From: CF-13 sp036782775
Lineage (GTDB): Bacteria; Chloroflexota; Dormibacteria; CF-121
Assembly (NCBI GenBank): GCA_036782775.1
Contig: DAIPYJ010000078.1
Span: forward strand, 1-13,307
Direction of reading: 5' to 3'
DNA: 13,307 bases
Positions within the stretch are counted from its first letter, which is position 1, and each line of letters begins with the position of its first letter. Of this stretch, positions 1-6,607 are shown in pieces. A program made the translations under genes and the position numbers. The notes under the pieces are model-generated. The model was given only the letters and a program-made list of their open reading frames with translations, did not search any database and was not told the origin of the DNA.

Positions 1-1589
1 GTGAACTTTTTGTAGTTGGTGCCGAAGAAGTTCCAGGATTGATGATCGAATTTCTTGGGCGCCTGCGCCGCGACGTACTCGTCGAGGGTCTTGCGCGTCG
101 GCGCCGGGATCTGCATGTATCCCGGCAGGATCTCCCAGGAGATGGCATGGTCGGTATTGCCCTGGATGTTGGCATGCCCGCGCTCGGCATTCATGCCGCC
201 GCCGGGCCGTCCCATGTTGCCGAGCAGCAGCTGCAGCATCGCGCCGGAACGGATCAGCTCGCCGCCGGTCGTGTGCTGGGTCAGGCCGACGGCGTAGACG
301 ATCGTCATCACCTTGTCGGGTGTGCCCATCTGGCCGACCAGCTGCGCGATCCGACTGAACTGGTCCTGTGGAATCCCGGTGATGCGCGAGACCATGTCCG
401 GGGTGTAGCGCGAGTAGTGCTGCTTCATCAGCTGGAAGACGGTTTGCGGATCCTGCAGCGTCATGTCGCGCTTGGCGATGGTGGCGATCGCGCCACCCGC
501 CGGCGGATGCGCGGCGTTGTAGGCGTCGCTCGCGGCCTGGTCGATCTGGTAGCCCCAGGAGCTGATGTCGTACTTCCGGGTGCTGGGGTTGTAGCCGCTG
601 AAGAGCCCATCTTTGAATCCGTATTCCGGCTTCACGAGGAAGGAGGCGTTGGTGTAGTTGACGACGTAGTCCTTGTGGTAGAGCTCGTTCTGCAGGACGT
701 AATTGATGAGCCCGCCGAAGTAGGCAACATCGGTGCCGGTCCGGATGCGGGCGTAGATGTCGGCCATCGCCGAGGTCCGGGTGAAACGCGGGTCGGCGTG
801 GATGATCTTCGCCCCGCCGCCCGTGCCCGGGCCGCGCTTGGGATCGTTCTTAGCGGCGAGGAACCACTGAAAGCCGACCGGATGGGCTTCGGCCGGGTTG
901 GCGCCATTGATCAGGATGAGATCGGTGTTCTTGATGTCGCGCCAGTGGTTGGTCATGGCCCCTCTCCCGAATGTGGCGGCCAAACTGACCACCGTGGGGC
1001 CGTGTCAAACCCTTGCCTGCTGTTCTAGATGCACCAGGCCGAGCCCGCGCATCACCTTCGTCGCGAAGTAGCCCTCTTCGCTGCTGAAGGCGGCGCCGCC
1101 GGCGAAGGCAATCCCCTCCGTGCGGTTGACCGTGTTTAACGCGGAGTCCTGGGCGACGAAGGTCGAGTCGCGCGATTCTTTGACGCGTTGCGCCAGCTTG
1201 TTGAGCATGTCGTCCCAGCTGATCGACTGCCAGTGATCCGAGCCGGGGGCGCGATAGAGCGGGCTTTCGACGCGGCGGGCGCTGGTGGCGAGCTGCATCG
1301 CCGTCGCGCCTTTGGGGCAGAGGCGGCCTTCGTTGACGGGACTGTCCGGGTTGCCCTCGATCTGCAGCAGTTTCTTGCCACCCTTGCCATCGTCGGCGGT
1401 GTAGGCAACCAGCGCGCACCCGACGGCGCAATAGGGGCAAACGGAGTGGGACTCGGTGGCGCCGGCAATTCGGAAGTTCTGCTTGACCTGAGCGGCCCGG
1501 GCGATGTCAAAACCCAGGGTCGTTAGCCCCGCTGCTCCTGCCCCGGCTGCGCTCAGCTTGAGAAAGTCGCGGCGCGTGACCTGTGGCAC
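1..1589 (-). CDS. fdnG: Selenocysteine-containing formate dehydrogenase alpha subunit, FdnG/FdoG type (3' end beyond window)
   Basis: Catalytic subunit of a respiratory formate dehydrogenase that oxidises formate to CO2 at a molybdenum/tungsten bis-MGD centre on the outer face of the membrane. The N-terminus is a Tat signal (RRDFLKL, residues 6-12) followed by an Ala/Gly-rich stretch. Cys51, Cys54, Cys58 and Cys91 bind the 4Fe-4S cluster, and Lys93 sits where the electron-relay lysine of the family does. An in-frame TGA is residue 195 (E. coli FdnG: Sec196), in ARV-U-HGPTV followed by TFGRGAMTNHW. Reading continues open to the window edge with FdnG-like blocks such as DPRFTRT, SRYTPD, QLLLGNMG and SNIQG-like ANIQGNTD. 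About 529 residues are visible of roughly 1000 expected. The GTG start is chosen because GGAGG at 1594-1598 lies 4 bases upstream and it places the Tat motif at the N-terminus. FdnG and FdoG cannot be told apart here. Confidence 0.95.
975..1007 (-). promoter_or_regulatory. UGA selenocysteine codon with bacterial SECIS hairpin
   Basis: The TGA is at 1007-1005 on the minus strand. Counting its T as base 1, bases 15-21 (GGTGGTC) pair with bases 27-33 (GGCCGCC) in seven pairs, two or three of them G-U. They close a five-base loop AGTTT. G23 and U24 fall in the apical loop and U17 sits in the stem. These are the positions reported as critical for SelB binding in the E. coli fdhF SECIS (bulged U17, loop G23/U24). 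Here U17 can form a wobble pair rather than a clean bulge. The match was made by eye, without folding software. Confidence 0.85.
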
Positions 1590-1626
1590 CAATCCTCCCT
1601 GTGGGGATGGAAACCGAACGGCTACC

Positions 1627-1655
1627 AGCCTACGCATCAGCTTGGGAGCTGTCAA
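1627..1655 (-). promoter_or_regulatory. Sigma-70 promoter for the formate dehydrogenase gene
   Basis: On the minus strand, TTGACA (1655-1650) is separated by exactly 17 bases from TAGGCT (1632-1627). The -35 is a perfect consensus and the -10 keeps the TAnnnT pattern common in high-GC bacteria. Transcription would start near 1620, giving a leader of about 30 bases before the GTG start at 1589 that contains the GGAGG ribosome site. The spacer holds a short AGCT-CCCA-AGCT repeat. No anaerobic regulator site was recognised. Confidence 0.7.
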
Positions 1656-1761
1656 TAGGATGCAGTAGTCCGTACAGCCGATGAATCCGTTCGAATACCG
1701 AAGGTAGAGCCAACCGGGTGTGATCGACGCATCAAAGCGAGCGCTGGCGACCGTCGAGGCA

Positions 1762-1789
1762 TTAGCAACGGCCGACAGACCGCTATGCA
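1762..1789 (+). promoter_or_regulatory. Possible weak promoter for the membrane LuxR gene
   Basis: TTAGCA and TATGCA are separated by 16 bases on the plus strand, about 90 bases before the chosen ATG at 1877. Both boxes match the consensus only partly. It would fire divergently from the formate dehydrogenase promoter. Nothing else was recognised in the 287-base divergent intergenic region 1590-1876. Confidence 0.3.
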
Positions 1790-1876
1790 AACGCGACATA
1801 TCGTCCGGTGGGTGAGCCACGACTACTATTGAGGCCGGAGGTCGGGGCCAGGTTGAGAGGGGAGATCGGGATTCTG

Positions 1877-2665
1877 ATGGCCGTTCGCCCGGGGATGCCA
1901 CCCCGGCGGCTGACCGCCTGGCAGATCCAGCGCAATCTGACACTCGCCGTCACCCTTCGGTGGGCCACGGCCGCGCTGGCCGCGATGGTCGGGCTGCTTG
2001 TCCGTCCAGGGCCGGTTGGAGCGTTGGTCGCGCTGATCATCGCGGTCGCGATCTACAACGCCCTGGTGACGGTGGCCATCCGCCAGGCCGACGACGCCGG
2101 GCGGCGACGGATTGCTCGCCTCACCTGGGTGGCGGACCAGTTCTTTGCCTTCGCCGCCGTGGCGATCTTCACCGGGTGGCCTCAAGGCGCTGCGCCATAC
2201 CTCTTCGTGACGCTCGAAGCTGTCTTTTACGAGGGGCTGATCGGAGGTCTCATCTCGGCCGCGCTCTTTGCTGTTCTCGAGACGGGATTTCAGTTTGGCC
2301 GGCAGGCGATCGCCGGCACGCCTGTGGCCTGGCCCGAGCTGATCACCTTCATCACCGTGGTCGGCCTCGCCGCCGCCGCCTTCGTCGGCGTCACCAATAT
2401 CCTGCTGACTCCCGAGCCTCCCGTCGCCGAGCGTAATGGGCACAAGCCGATCAACGGCGAGCTCCCGGCCGGCATCCGGCTGACGCGGCGGGAGCTGGAA
2501 ATCGTGCAGCTGATGGCGTCGGGCTATTCGAACGCGATGATCGCCTCGCGGCTGCACCTCAGCGAGAGCACCATCAAGAGCTATGTCGAGGTTCTGCTGG
2601 GACGCCTCAATGTCCGCAACCGAACCGAGGCGGTGGCAGCGGCCTCGCGGTTGAAGCTGCTCTAG
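1877..2665 (+). CDS. Membrane-anchored LuxR-family transcriptional regulator
   Basis: A 262-residue protein with a membrane domain fused to a DNA-binding domain. Residues about 22-175 contain five hydrophobic segments (roughly 22-42, 47-67, 83-101, 106-134, 151-175). A short polar linker follows, then a LuxR/GerE HTH at 202-262 (LTRRELEIVQ, then IASRLHLSESTIKSYV, then LGRLNVRNRTEAV). There is no receiver domain, phospho-acceptor motif or ligand domain I recognise, so it looks like a one-component membrane sensor-regulator. The ATG at 1877 is chosen over the in-frame GTG at 1808: the latter has no ribosome site, while a purine-rich AGGGGAGA lies about 12 bases before 1877. It diverges from the formate dehydrogenase gene, which is a possible but unproven target. 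Confidence 0.8.
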   Translation: MAVRPGMPPRRLTAWQIQRNLTLAVTLRWATAALAAMVGLLVRPGPVGALVALIIAVAIYNALVTVAIRQADDAGRRRIARLTWVADQFFAFAAVAIFTGWPQGAAPYLFVTLEAVFYEGLIGGLISAALFAVLETGFQFGRQAIAGTPVAWPELITFITVVGLAAAAFVGVTNILLTPEPPVAERNGHKPINGELPAGIRLTRRELEIVQLMASGYSNAMIASRLHLSESTIKSYVEVLLGRLNVRNRTEAVAAASRLKLL

Positions 2666-2688
2666 GCCGAATACAAACTGGTGCCATC

Positions 2689-2713
2689 CCCCGCCGACCG
2701 GCGGGGTCGTTTT
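2689..2713 (+). terminator. Rho-independent terminator after the membrane LuxR gene
   Basis: CCCCGCC (2689-2695) pairs perfectly with GGCGGGG (2700-2706) around the loop GACC, followed by TCGTTTT. It begins 24 bases after the stop codon of the upstream plus-strand gene and separates it from the next HTH gene. Confidence 0.75.
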
Positions 2714-2763
2714 CCGTCGACCGGCGGTAGCGTTGCGAGCCAACAGCGGATAGGTTGTCGAGC

Positions 2764-3135
2764 ATGCTGGCCCTCAGGCTGGAGGAGTCCCGCGAACCCG
2801 CGGTTGACTTGGTGCTTCAACTCGAGCGTCACCTACAGGCCGCCGAAACCCAGCTTCGCCTTGCCCGCACGTCATATGACGCTCTATTGACCGTCCTTGC
2901 GACCCAGCTGCGCCCGTCCTGCGATCCCCCGGCCAAGCCGCCGTGCTTATCCGCTGAGCCGCTGCGCCTGTCTCCGAATGAGCGACGGGTTGCGCTCCTC
3001 GTCGCCAGCGGGCGGAACAATACCGAGGTCGCGGCGGCGCTCTGCGTCAGCGTCCACACCGTCAAGAGCCAGCTCCGGACGGTCTACCGAAAACTTGGGA
3101 TTCACAGCCGCTGGCAGCTTGCCGCGCCGCGCTGA
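2764..3135 (+). CDS. Small LuxR-type HTH protein without receiver domain
   Basis: A 123-residue protein. Residues 1-50 are rich in Leu, Glu, Arg and Gln and look like an amphipathic helix or short coiled coil (LRLEESR, then LQLERHLQAAETQL). Residues 51-66 form a Pro/Cys-containing linker. Residues 69-121 are a LuxR/GerE HTH (LSPNERRVALLVASGRNNTEVA, then SVHTVKSQLRTVYRKLGIHSRWQL, each shown here in part). It probably binds DNA as a dimer; the target is unknown. The ATG at 2764 is preferred to TTG at 2755, as GGATAGG lies 9 bases before it. No convincing promoter was seen between the preceding terminator and the start. The gene ends 3 bases from the convergent anti-sigma gene. Confidence 0.75.
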   Translation: MLALRLEESREPAVDLVLQLERHLQAAETQLRLARTSYDALLTVLATQLRPSCDPPAKPPCLSAEPLRLSPNERRVALLVASGRNNTEVAAALCVSVHTVKSQLRTVYRKLGIHSRWQLAAPR

Positions 3136-3138
3136 TCT

Positions 3139-3855
3139 CTACAGATTGCCCGCGAGGACGGGCGTCGTCGTCGGCCGAGTCTGCACGCCCGGCTCAATCG
3201 TGATCGCCACCACCTGATAGCCCGAGAGATCGCGGGAAAGGCGCAGCACCAGCTTTCCATCGGTGTCGCTGGTCCCGATCCCAACCGGCGTCCCGCCGCG
3301 AATCAACCAGGCCTCGTAGACATGGCCGGAAGCAAGGGAGGGCAGACCGGTAGCAGTCAGCACGGCGGATTGCTGCGCGGGGGCGTAGACGAGGGTCGCC
3401 TGAGCCTGCGGCGCCAGTTGATTCCCGGTGAATGACCAGGTCTGGAAACCGGCCTGACCGAACCGCAGACCGGCGACGTAACCGGCACCAAGCGCGAGTA
3501 ACAGCGCGGCGGCCACCATGAGCCTGGCCGGAATTCGTTGCCAACGAGCCGTAAACCGGCGGGATGTCGCCGTCGGAGGCCCGCCCGTAGGAAGTGGCGC
3601 CGCTGTTTCCGGCGGCACCGGCGATTCGCGGCCAACCGCCTCGAGAATTCTGTCGCGAAGTCCAGCCGGCGGTTCGCGATCGTCGACGGCCAGGGGCAGA
3701 ACCGCCACCGCCCGTCGCAAGTCGGAGAGCACGGCCGCATGCTCGGTGCATGTCGCCACGTGCTCGTCGACCCGCCGGGCATCTTCCTCGGGTAGGGCGT
3801 CAAGCGCCCGCGAGGCAAGCAGGGATTCCACCTCGTCGCAGCTGAGCCGAGTCAT
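3139..3855 (-). CDS. RskA-like anti-sigma factor (zinc-finger-like N-terminus, one TM segment)
   Basis: A 238-residue membrane protein expected to bind and hold the ECF sigma factor encoded just upstream. The N-terminal cytoplasmic part (about 1-70) resembles the zinc anti-sigma fold. The usual Hx3Cx2C reads His32-x3-Cys36-x2-His39, so the last Cys is replaced by His. One transmembrane helix spans about 112-130. The extracytoplasmic part (about 135-238) matches the RskA C-terminal domain, with GHVYEAWLIRGGTPVGIG and TIEP...RPTTTPVL near the end. The start ATG overlaps the sigma stop as ATGA, which is typical of a sigma/anti-sigma pair and implies coupled translation. In known systems such as RskA, regulated proteolysis releases sigma; the signal here is unknown. 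Confidence 0.88.
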   Translation of the reverse strand: MTRLSCDEVESLLASRALDALPEEDARRVDEHVATCTEHAAVLSDLRRAVAVLPLAVDDREPPAGLRDRILEAVGRESPVPPETAAPLPTGGPPTATSRRFTARWQRIPARLMVAAALLLALGAGYVAGLRFGQAGFQTWSFTGNQLAPQAQATLVYAPAQQSAVLTATGLPSLASGHVYEAWLIRGGTPVGIGTSDTDGKLVLRLSRDLSGYQVVAITIEPGVQTRPTTTPVLAGNL

Positions 3856-4418
3856 GCCTCCAGCCCTCGCGCCTGAAGAAAGCTGCGCAGCTTCTCCAAT
3901 CCAAGCCGCATCCGCCCCTTGACCGTGCCCAGCGGCACGGCCATGCGCGCCGCAATCTCCGACTGGCTCAGGCCTTCGAAATAGGCCAGTTCGAGGCTCT
4001 GGCGCTGCTCCAGCGGCAGGCTGGCCAGCGCCTCGCGGACCTGCTTGCGTTCGAGCTCGAGCGACATCGCTTCCCAGACATCCATCGGTTCGGTCTCGGG
4101 CGCCGGCTCCGTCCCATACATCGGCGTCGGCCCAGACACTCGTCCACGCAACTGGTCAATGGCGCGATTGCGAACGATCGCGAGTAACCAGGCCCGAAGG
4201 CTTCCCCGGTCGGCGTCGAAGCGCAACGCGTTGCGCCAGACCGCCAGGAACGCCTCCTGCACGATGTCTTCTGCGGCGGATGCGTCCTTGAGCATGTGGA
4301 AAGCGAGCCCGAAGGCGAGGCGCCCGTAGCGGTCGTAGAGCCACTCGATCGCCGACGCCTCGCCGCGACGGAGGAGGGCCGCCATCTCGCGCTCCGATTC
4401 GGGGGCGGCCCCGCTCAT
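3852..4418 (-). CDS. ECF-family RNA polymerase sigma factor (SigK-like)
   Basis: A 188-residue group IV sigma factor. Region 2 covers about residues 20-92, with SAAEDIVQEAFLAVWRN and RGSLRAWLLAIVRNRAIDQLR marking the polymerase- and -10-binding parts. Region 4 covers about 125-182, with LPLEQRQSLELAYFEGLSQ and AVPLGTVKGRMRLGLEKLR forming the -35-binding HTH. A 30-residue acidic/proline linker lies between them. Length is normal and no C-terminal extension is present. The ATG at 4418 has AGAGG directly against it. ATG 4385 has a better spaced GGAG, but using it would cut the usual residues ahead of region 2, so the longer form is kept. Pairing with a RskA-type anti-sigma makes a SigK-like group likely; the ECF subgroup is an inference. 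Confidence 0.93.
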   Translation of the reverse strand: MSGAAPESEREMAALLRRGEASAIEWLYDRYGRLAFGLAFHMLKDASAAEDIVQEAFLAVWRNALRFDADRGSLRAWLLAIVRNRAIDQLRGRVSGPTPMYGTEPAPETEPMDVWEAMSLELERKQVREALASLPLEQRQSLELAYFEGLSQSEIAARMAVPLGTVKGRMRLGLEKLRSFLQARGLEA

Positions 4419-4433
4419 CCTCTTATTGTGCGG

Positions 4434-4919
4434 TCAGTTCTTGAGCTCCACCAGTTGCATCTCGATGGGATGCCCGAAGAAGGACGCTTCGGCGGTTCGA
4501 TTCGCGCGGTCAAGCGCGAACTCGATTCGGGAGTTTTCGCCCGGCAGGGGAGCGGTCGCCCCATGGGTGTTGCCGGAAATATAGATGGTTCCGTCGTCGC
4601 CGATTCGCACCGCGTTCACCGTGATCTGCCGAGAAAGTCCGGGGAACGCGATCGTGCTGGTGGCGCCGGGCGCACCCGCGAATAGGTCGGTTGTCATGAA
4701 CCCGGTCCGGGCTCGAAGATCGATCTCGCCCTTGAGCGCGTAGGTGGCGTAGGCGGGGAGCGGCGGCCGGGGCACACCGGCATTGGCAGCGAATCGAACG
4801 CGCCGGTCTGTCGCGGAAAAGATCAGTTCGACCACCGAACCGGTAGCGGCCACAGCGACCACGCCCGCGGCGCCGAGGCCGGCTGCCTTCAGAAACTCGC
4901 GGCGCTGGATTGCCTTCAT
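4434..4919 (-). CDS. Tat-signal protein of unknown function
   Basis: A 161-residue protein. The N-terminus carries a twin-arginine motif (RREFLK, residues 6-11) and a hydrophobic Ala/Gly/Val stretch to about residue 34, so export in folded form, or N-terminal anchoring, is expected. No clean AxA cleavage site is seen. The remainder (about 40-161) alternates polar and hydrophobic residues in a way that suggests a beta-sandwich; one part reads GDDGTIYISGNTHG. There are no cysteines and I recognise no catalytic motif or domain. An AAGGAGC ribosome site lies 6-7 bases before the ATG. It sits 11 bases after the DUF4331 gene and 15 bases before the ECF sigma gene, so it is probably co-transcribed with both. 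It may be an extracytoplasmic partner of the DUF4331 protein. Confidence 0.75.
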   Translation of the reverse strand: MKAIQRREFLKAAGLGAAGVVAVAATGSVVELIFSATDRRVRFAANAGVPRPPLPAYATYALKGEIDLRARTGFMTTDLFAGAPGATSTIAFPGLSRQITVNAVRIGDDGTIYISGNTHGATAPLPGENSRIEFALDRANRTAEASFFGHPIEMQLVELKN

Positions 4920-4930
4920 CGTCAGCTCCT

Positions 4931-5917
4931 TTAGTGGGGATTCCCCAGATAGGGGAAGTGATCCAGGTAGTCGCCATGAGGCCCGACGCCGTCGCCGGTG
5001 AGGAGTCCATTGGTGACGAGGTTGAGGGAGATGTCGATCACGTCGTCCTGCAGCCGGCGTCCGTTGAGCTGGGCATAATTCGTCGGCTTCGAGAAGTCGT
5101 AGGTCAGCATGTCGGGAAGCAGGATGTCGGCGATGCCCATCGCCTGACCCTGGCTGTAGCCCGCATGCCCGCCAAGATTGCTGAGCGCGACCAACGTGTT
5201 CGTGAACGACTGCACGAACGTGATGCCTTCGTTGTTGGTCGCGGTTCGGTCCTGTGCCGGATCGAGGCTGTTGAAGAGGTTCTTGTCCTGGCCATGGTTG
5301 AAGACGGTGTTGATGGCCGCTCGACCCATGCGGTCGTCGTTGCTGACCACGCCGTTCACCGGAATCCTGGTTCTCGCCCAGAGCGAGGTGCTGGATGGGT
5401 TGGAGCCGAGCGCTTTGTTGGGCACTTCGAGCACGATGCCAAAGACGTTGCGGCTGGAAAAGAAGTCGCTGCCCGTGAACTGGAAATTGTTGAGAAAGCC
5501 GAGAAGATCGAAGAAAAAGGGGTCGCTTCGGACGCCGGCGAAGAACTTGTAAGCGCCATTGACCGTGATCCGGGTTTCCGAGGGACCCGACACGGGCGCA
5601 TTGGCGATGACGACCTGCGGCCCTGCCCCGGTGATCCGCTCGACGGTCGCCATCTGGGCGCCCGGTCCGCCGGTAAATCGCATTCGGAAGGTGATATCGG
5701 CGACGGCGTCGCCGCTGGTATCGAGGTTGATCAGATAGTCGGCGGTGGTGTCGAAGGCGGTCCCCAGGGTCAGCGGGTTGACGTCGAGCACCAGGATCGA
5801 CTTGCCGGGTGGCTCGCTGTCGTCGTCCGGTTTGAGAAACGCGTAGACGTCGGTGATGTCCGTCATTACGTCGCCGAGCGGCGGTTGCAGTCCGGGCGCG
5901 TCGAGATGATCAGCCAC
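4931..5917 (-). CDS. DUF4331 domain protein
   Basis: A 328-residue protein matching the uncharacterised DUF4331 family over nearly its whole length. It opens with ADHLDAP and TDITDVYAF, close to the family's SHREAP...TDVYAF opening, has many Asp/Asn/Gly turns typical of a beta-rich fold, and ends in HFPYLGNPH, like the family's C-terminal FPYLxxP motif. The GTG start at 5917 is chosen because AGGAGG at 5923-5928 lies 5 bases upstream. A longer reading from 6007 adds residues with no signal-like character and crosses the terminator of the next gene. With this start there is no signal peptide, although many relatives are exported. It is the first gene of the unit that continues with a Tat protein, ECF sigma and anti-sigma. 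Molecular function is not established. Confidence 0.85.
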   Translation of the reverse strand: MADHLDAPGLQPPLGDVMTDITDVYAFLKPDDDSEPPGKSILVLDVNPLTLGTAFDTTADYLINLDTSGDAVADITFRMRFTGGPGAQMATVERITGAGPQVVIANAPVSGPSETRITVNGAYKFFAGVRSDPFFFDLLGFLNNFQFTGSDFFSSRNVFGIVLEVPNKALGSNPSSTSLWARTRIPVNGVVSNDDRMGRAAINTVFNHGQDKNLFNSLDPAQDRTATNNEGITFVQSFTNTLVALSNLGGHAGYSQGQAMGIADILLPDMLTYDFSKPTNYAQLNGRRLQDDVIDISLNLVTNGLLTGDGVGPHGDYLDHFPYLGNPH

Positions 5918-5922
5918 GTAAA

Positions 5923-5928
5923 CCTCCT
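5923..5928 (-). promoter_or_regulatory. Strong ribosome binding site fixing the DUF4331 start
   Basis: AGGAGG on the minus strand, 5 bases before the GTG at 5917. It supports the shorter start and a cytoplasmic N-terminus. Confidence 0.75.
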
Positions 5929-6005
5929 CTTCTATCGCTGGATCGCGAGGGTCATGCCTTGCTACCGTGTCTACGTAGCCGGCACTCGAATGGATCAACG
6001 CTGAC

Positions 6006-6028
6006 AAAAAAAGCGGCCTTTCGGCCGC
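6006..6028 (-). terminator. Rho-independent terminator of the small secreted-protein gene
   Basis: On the minus strand GCGGCC (6028-6023) pairs with GGCCGC (6018-6013) around a GAAA tetraloop, followed by seven T. GAAA is a stable GNRA loop. It starts 25 bases after the stop codon at 6053 and insulates the DUF4331 unit downstream. Confidence 0.9.
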
Positions 6029-6052
6029 CTTTACTCAGTCGCCGTCGATGCG

Positions 6053-6547
6053 CTATCGGATTTGCGTCACCTGGATTTGGAACTCTCCTGTCTGGCCGAA
6101 CACGCCGTTCATGTTGTAGTGGCCGGGCACGGCAGGTAGTCCGGGCGCGAAGTCAGTGAAACTGGGCGCAACTCCCCCCGCGATGGGGCAAAGGGCTGTT
6201 GCACTGGCGGGATGGGTATTGGACGTTCCAGAAACGACAAAGTTCGGGAACGGTACCTGTGAGACGAACCACGACGTGATGTTGATGTCCTGTTCACAGG
6301 TGATTTTCCCCGATGGCGTGTGCACGTACTGAGAGACCTGGCAGTCGCCATCGTTGCCAGCCGTAACTCCCCCACTCAGTTCACACCAACCCCAGAAGCC
6401 AAAGCCGAAACCCGTTCCCGGGGCGACGCCAGTCCCCGCGAAAGCGAGCTGCCAGTTCGCGGGGCCGCCGCCGTACGCGCCGGCAGTGGCCGTCGTCCCA
6501 ACCAGTAAACCAACTCCGATAGCGATAGCGACGATCAGTTTGCGCAT
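6053..6547 (-). CDS. Small secreted four-cysteine protein, unknown function
   Basis: A 164-residue protein. Residues 1-24 form a classical Sec signal (MRKLIVAIAIG, Leu/Val core, cleavage likely after TAGA). The mature part is about 140 residues, rich in Gly, aromatic residues and Thr/Ser, with a GFGFGFWGW patch near residues 47-54. Its four cysteines (55, 69, 84, 120) could form two disulfides. I recognise no enzyme motif. An AAGGAGA ribosome site lies just before the ATG at 6547, which also puts the signal peptide at the very N-terminus; the longer in-frame reading to 6607 is rejected. It is monocistronic, with a promoter at 6579-6607 and a strong terminator. That suggests a separately controlled, possibly abundant exported product. 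Confidence 0.8.
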   Translation of the reverse strand: MRKLIVAIAIGVGLLVGTTATAGAYGGGPANWQLAFAGTGVAPGTGFGFGFWGWCELSGGVTAGNDGDCQVSQYVHTPSGKITCEQDINITSWFVSQVPFPNFVVSGTSNTHPASATALCPIAGGVAPSFTDFAPGLPAVPGHYNMNGVFGQTGEFQIQVTQIR

Positions 6548-6578
6548 GGTTCTCCTTCTCCGAACATATTTGTCGCAC

Positions 6579-6607
6579 ACCGTATCGCTGGACGGCTGGC
6601 GGGACAA
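6579..6607 (-). promoter_or_regulatory. Sigma-70-like promoter for the secreted-protein gene
   Basis: TTGTCC (6607-6602) and TACGGT (6584-6579) on the minus strand are 17 bases apart. Transcription would begin near 6572, giving a leader of about 25 bases with the AAGGAGA ribosome site. The -35 box overlaps one arm of an 8-base inverted repeat. Confidence 0.6.

Noticed and set aside
1005..1007. Stop codon splitting the formate dehydrogenase gene (pseudogene or frameshift)
   Set aside because: The frame resumes at once with perfect family sequence, and the TGA falls on the known selenocysteine site with a SECIS-like hairpin, so it is recoding, not damage.
39..1028. Long plus-strand open frame of 329 codons
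   Set aside because: It is antisense to the formate dehydrogenase gene, has no recognisable domain and results from high-GC codon bias.
1826..2743. Minus-strand open frame of 305 codons over the membrane LuxR gene
   Set aside because: The plus strand encodes a canonical GerE HTH and membrane helices and is followed by a terminator in the same direction.
5971..5978. CTACGTAG palindrome upstream of the DUF4331 gene as an operator
   Set aside because: Only four bases per arm; this is expected by chance in a window of this size. No convincing promoter pair was found here either (TTGATC and TACGTA are 15 bases apart).
4910..6004. Plus-strand open frame of 364 codons over the DUF4331 gene
   Set aside because: The opposite strand encodes a clear family protein with a strong ribosome site; the plus-strand product resembles nothing and is rich in Arg/Gly/Val from reversed codons.
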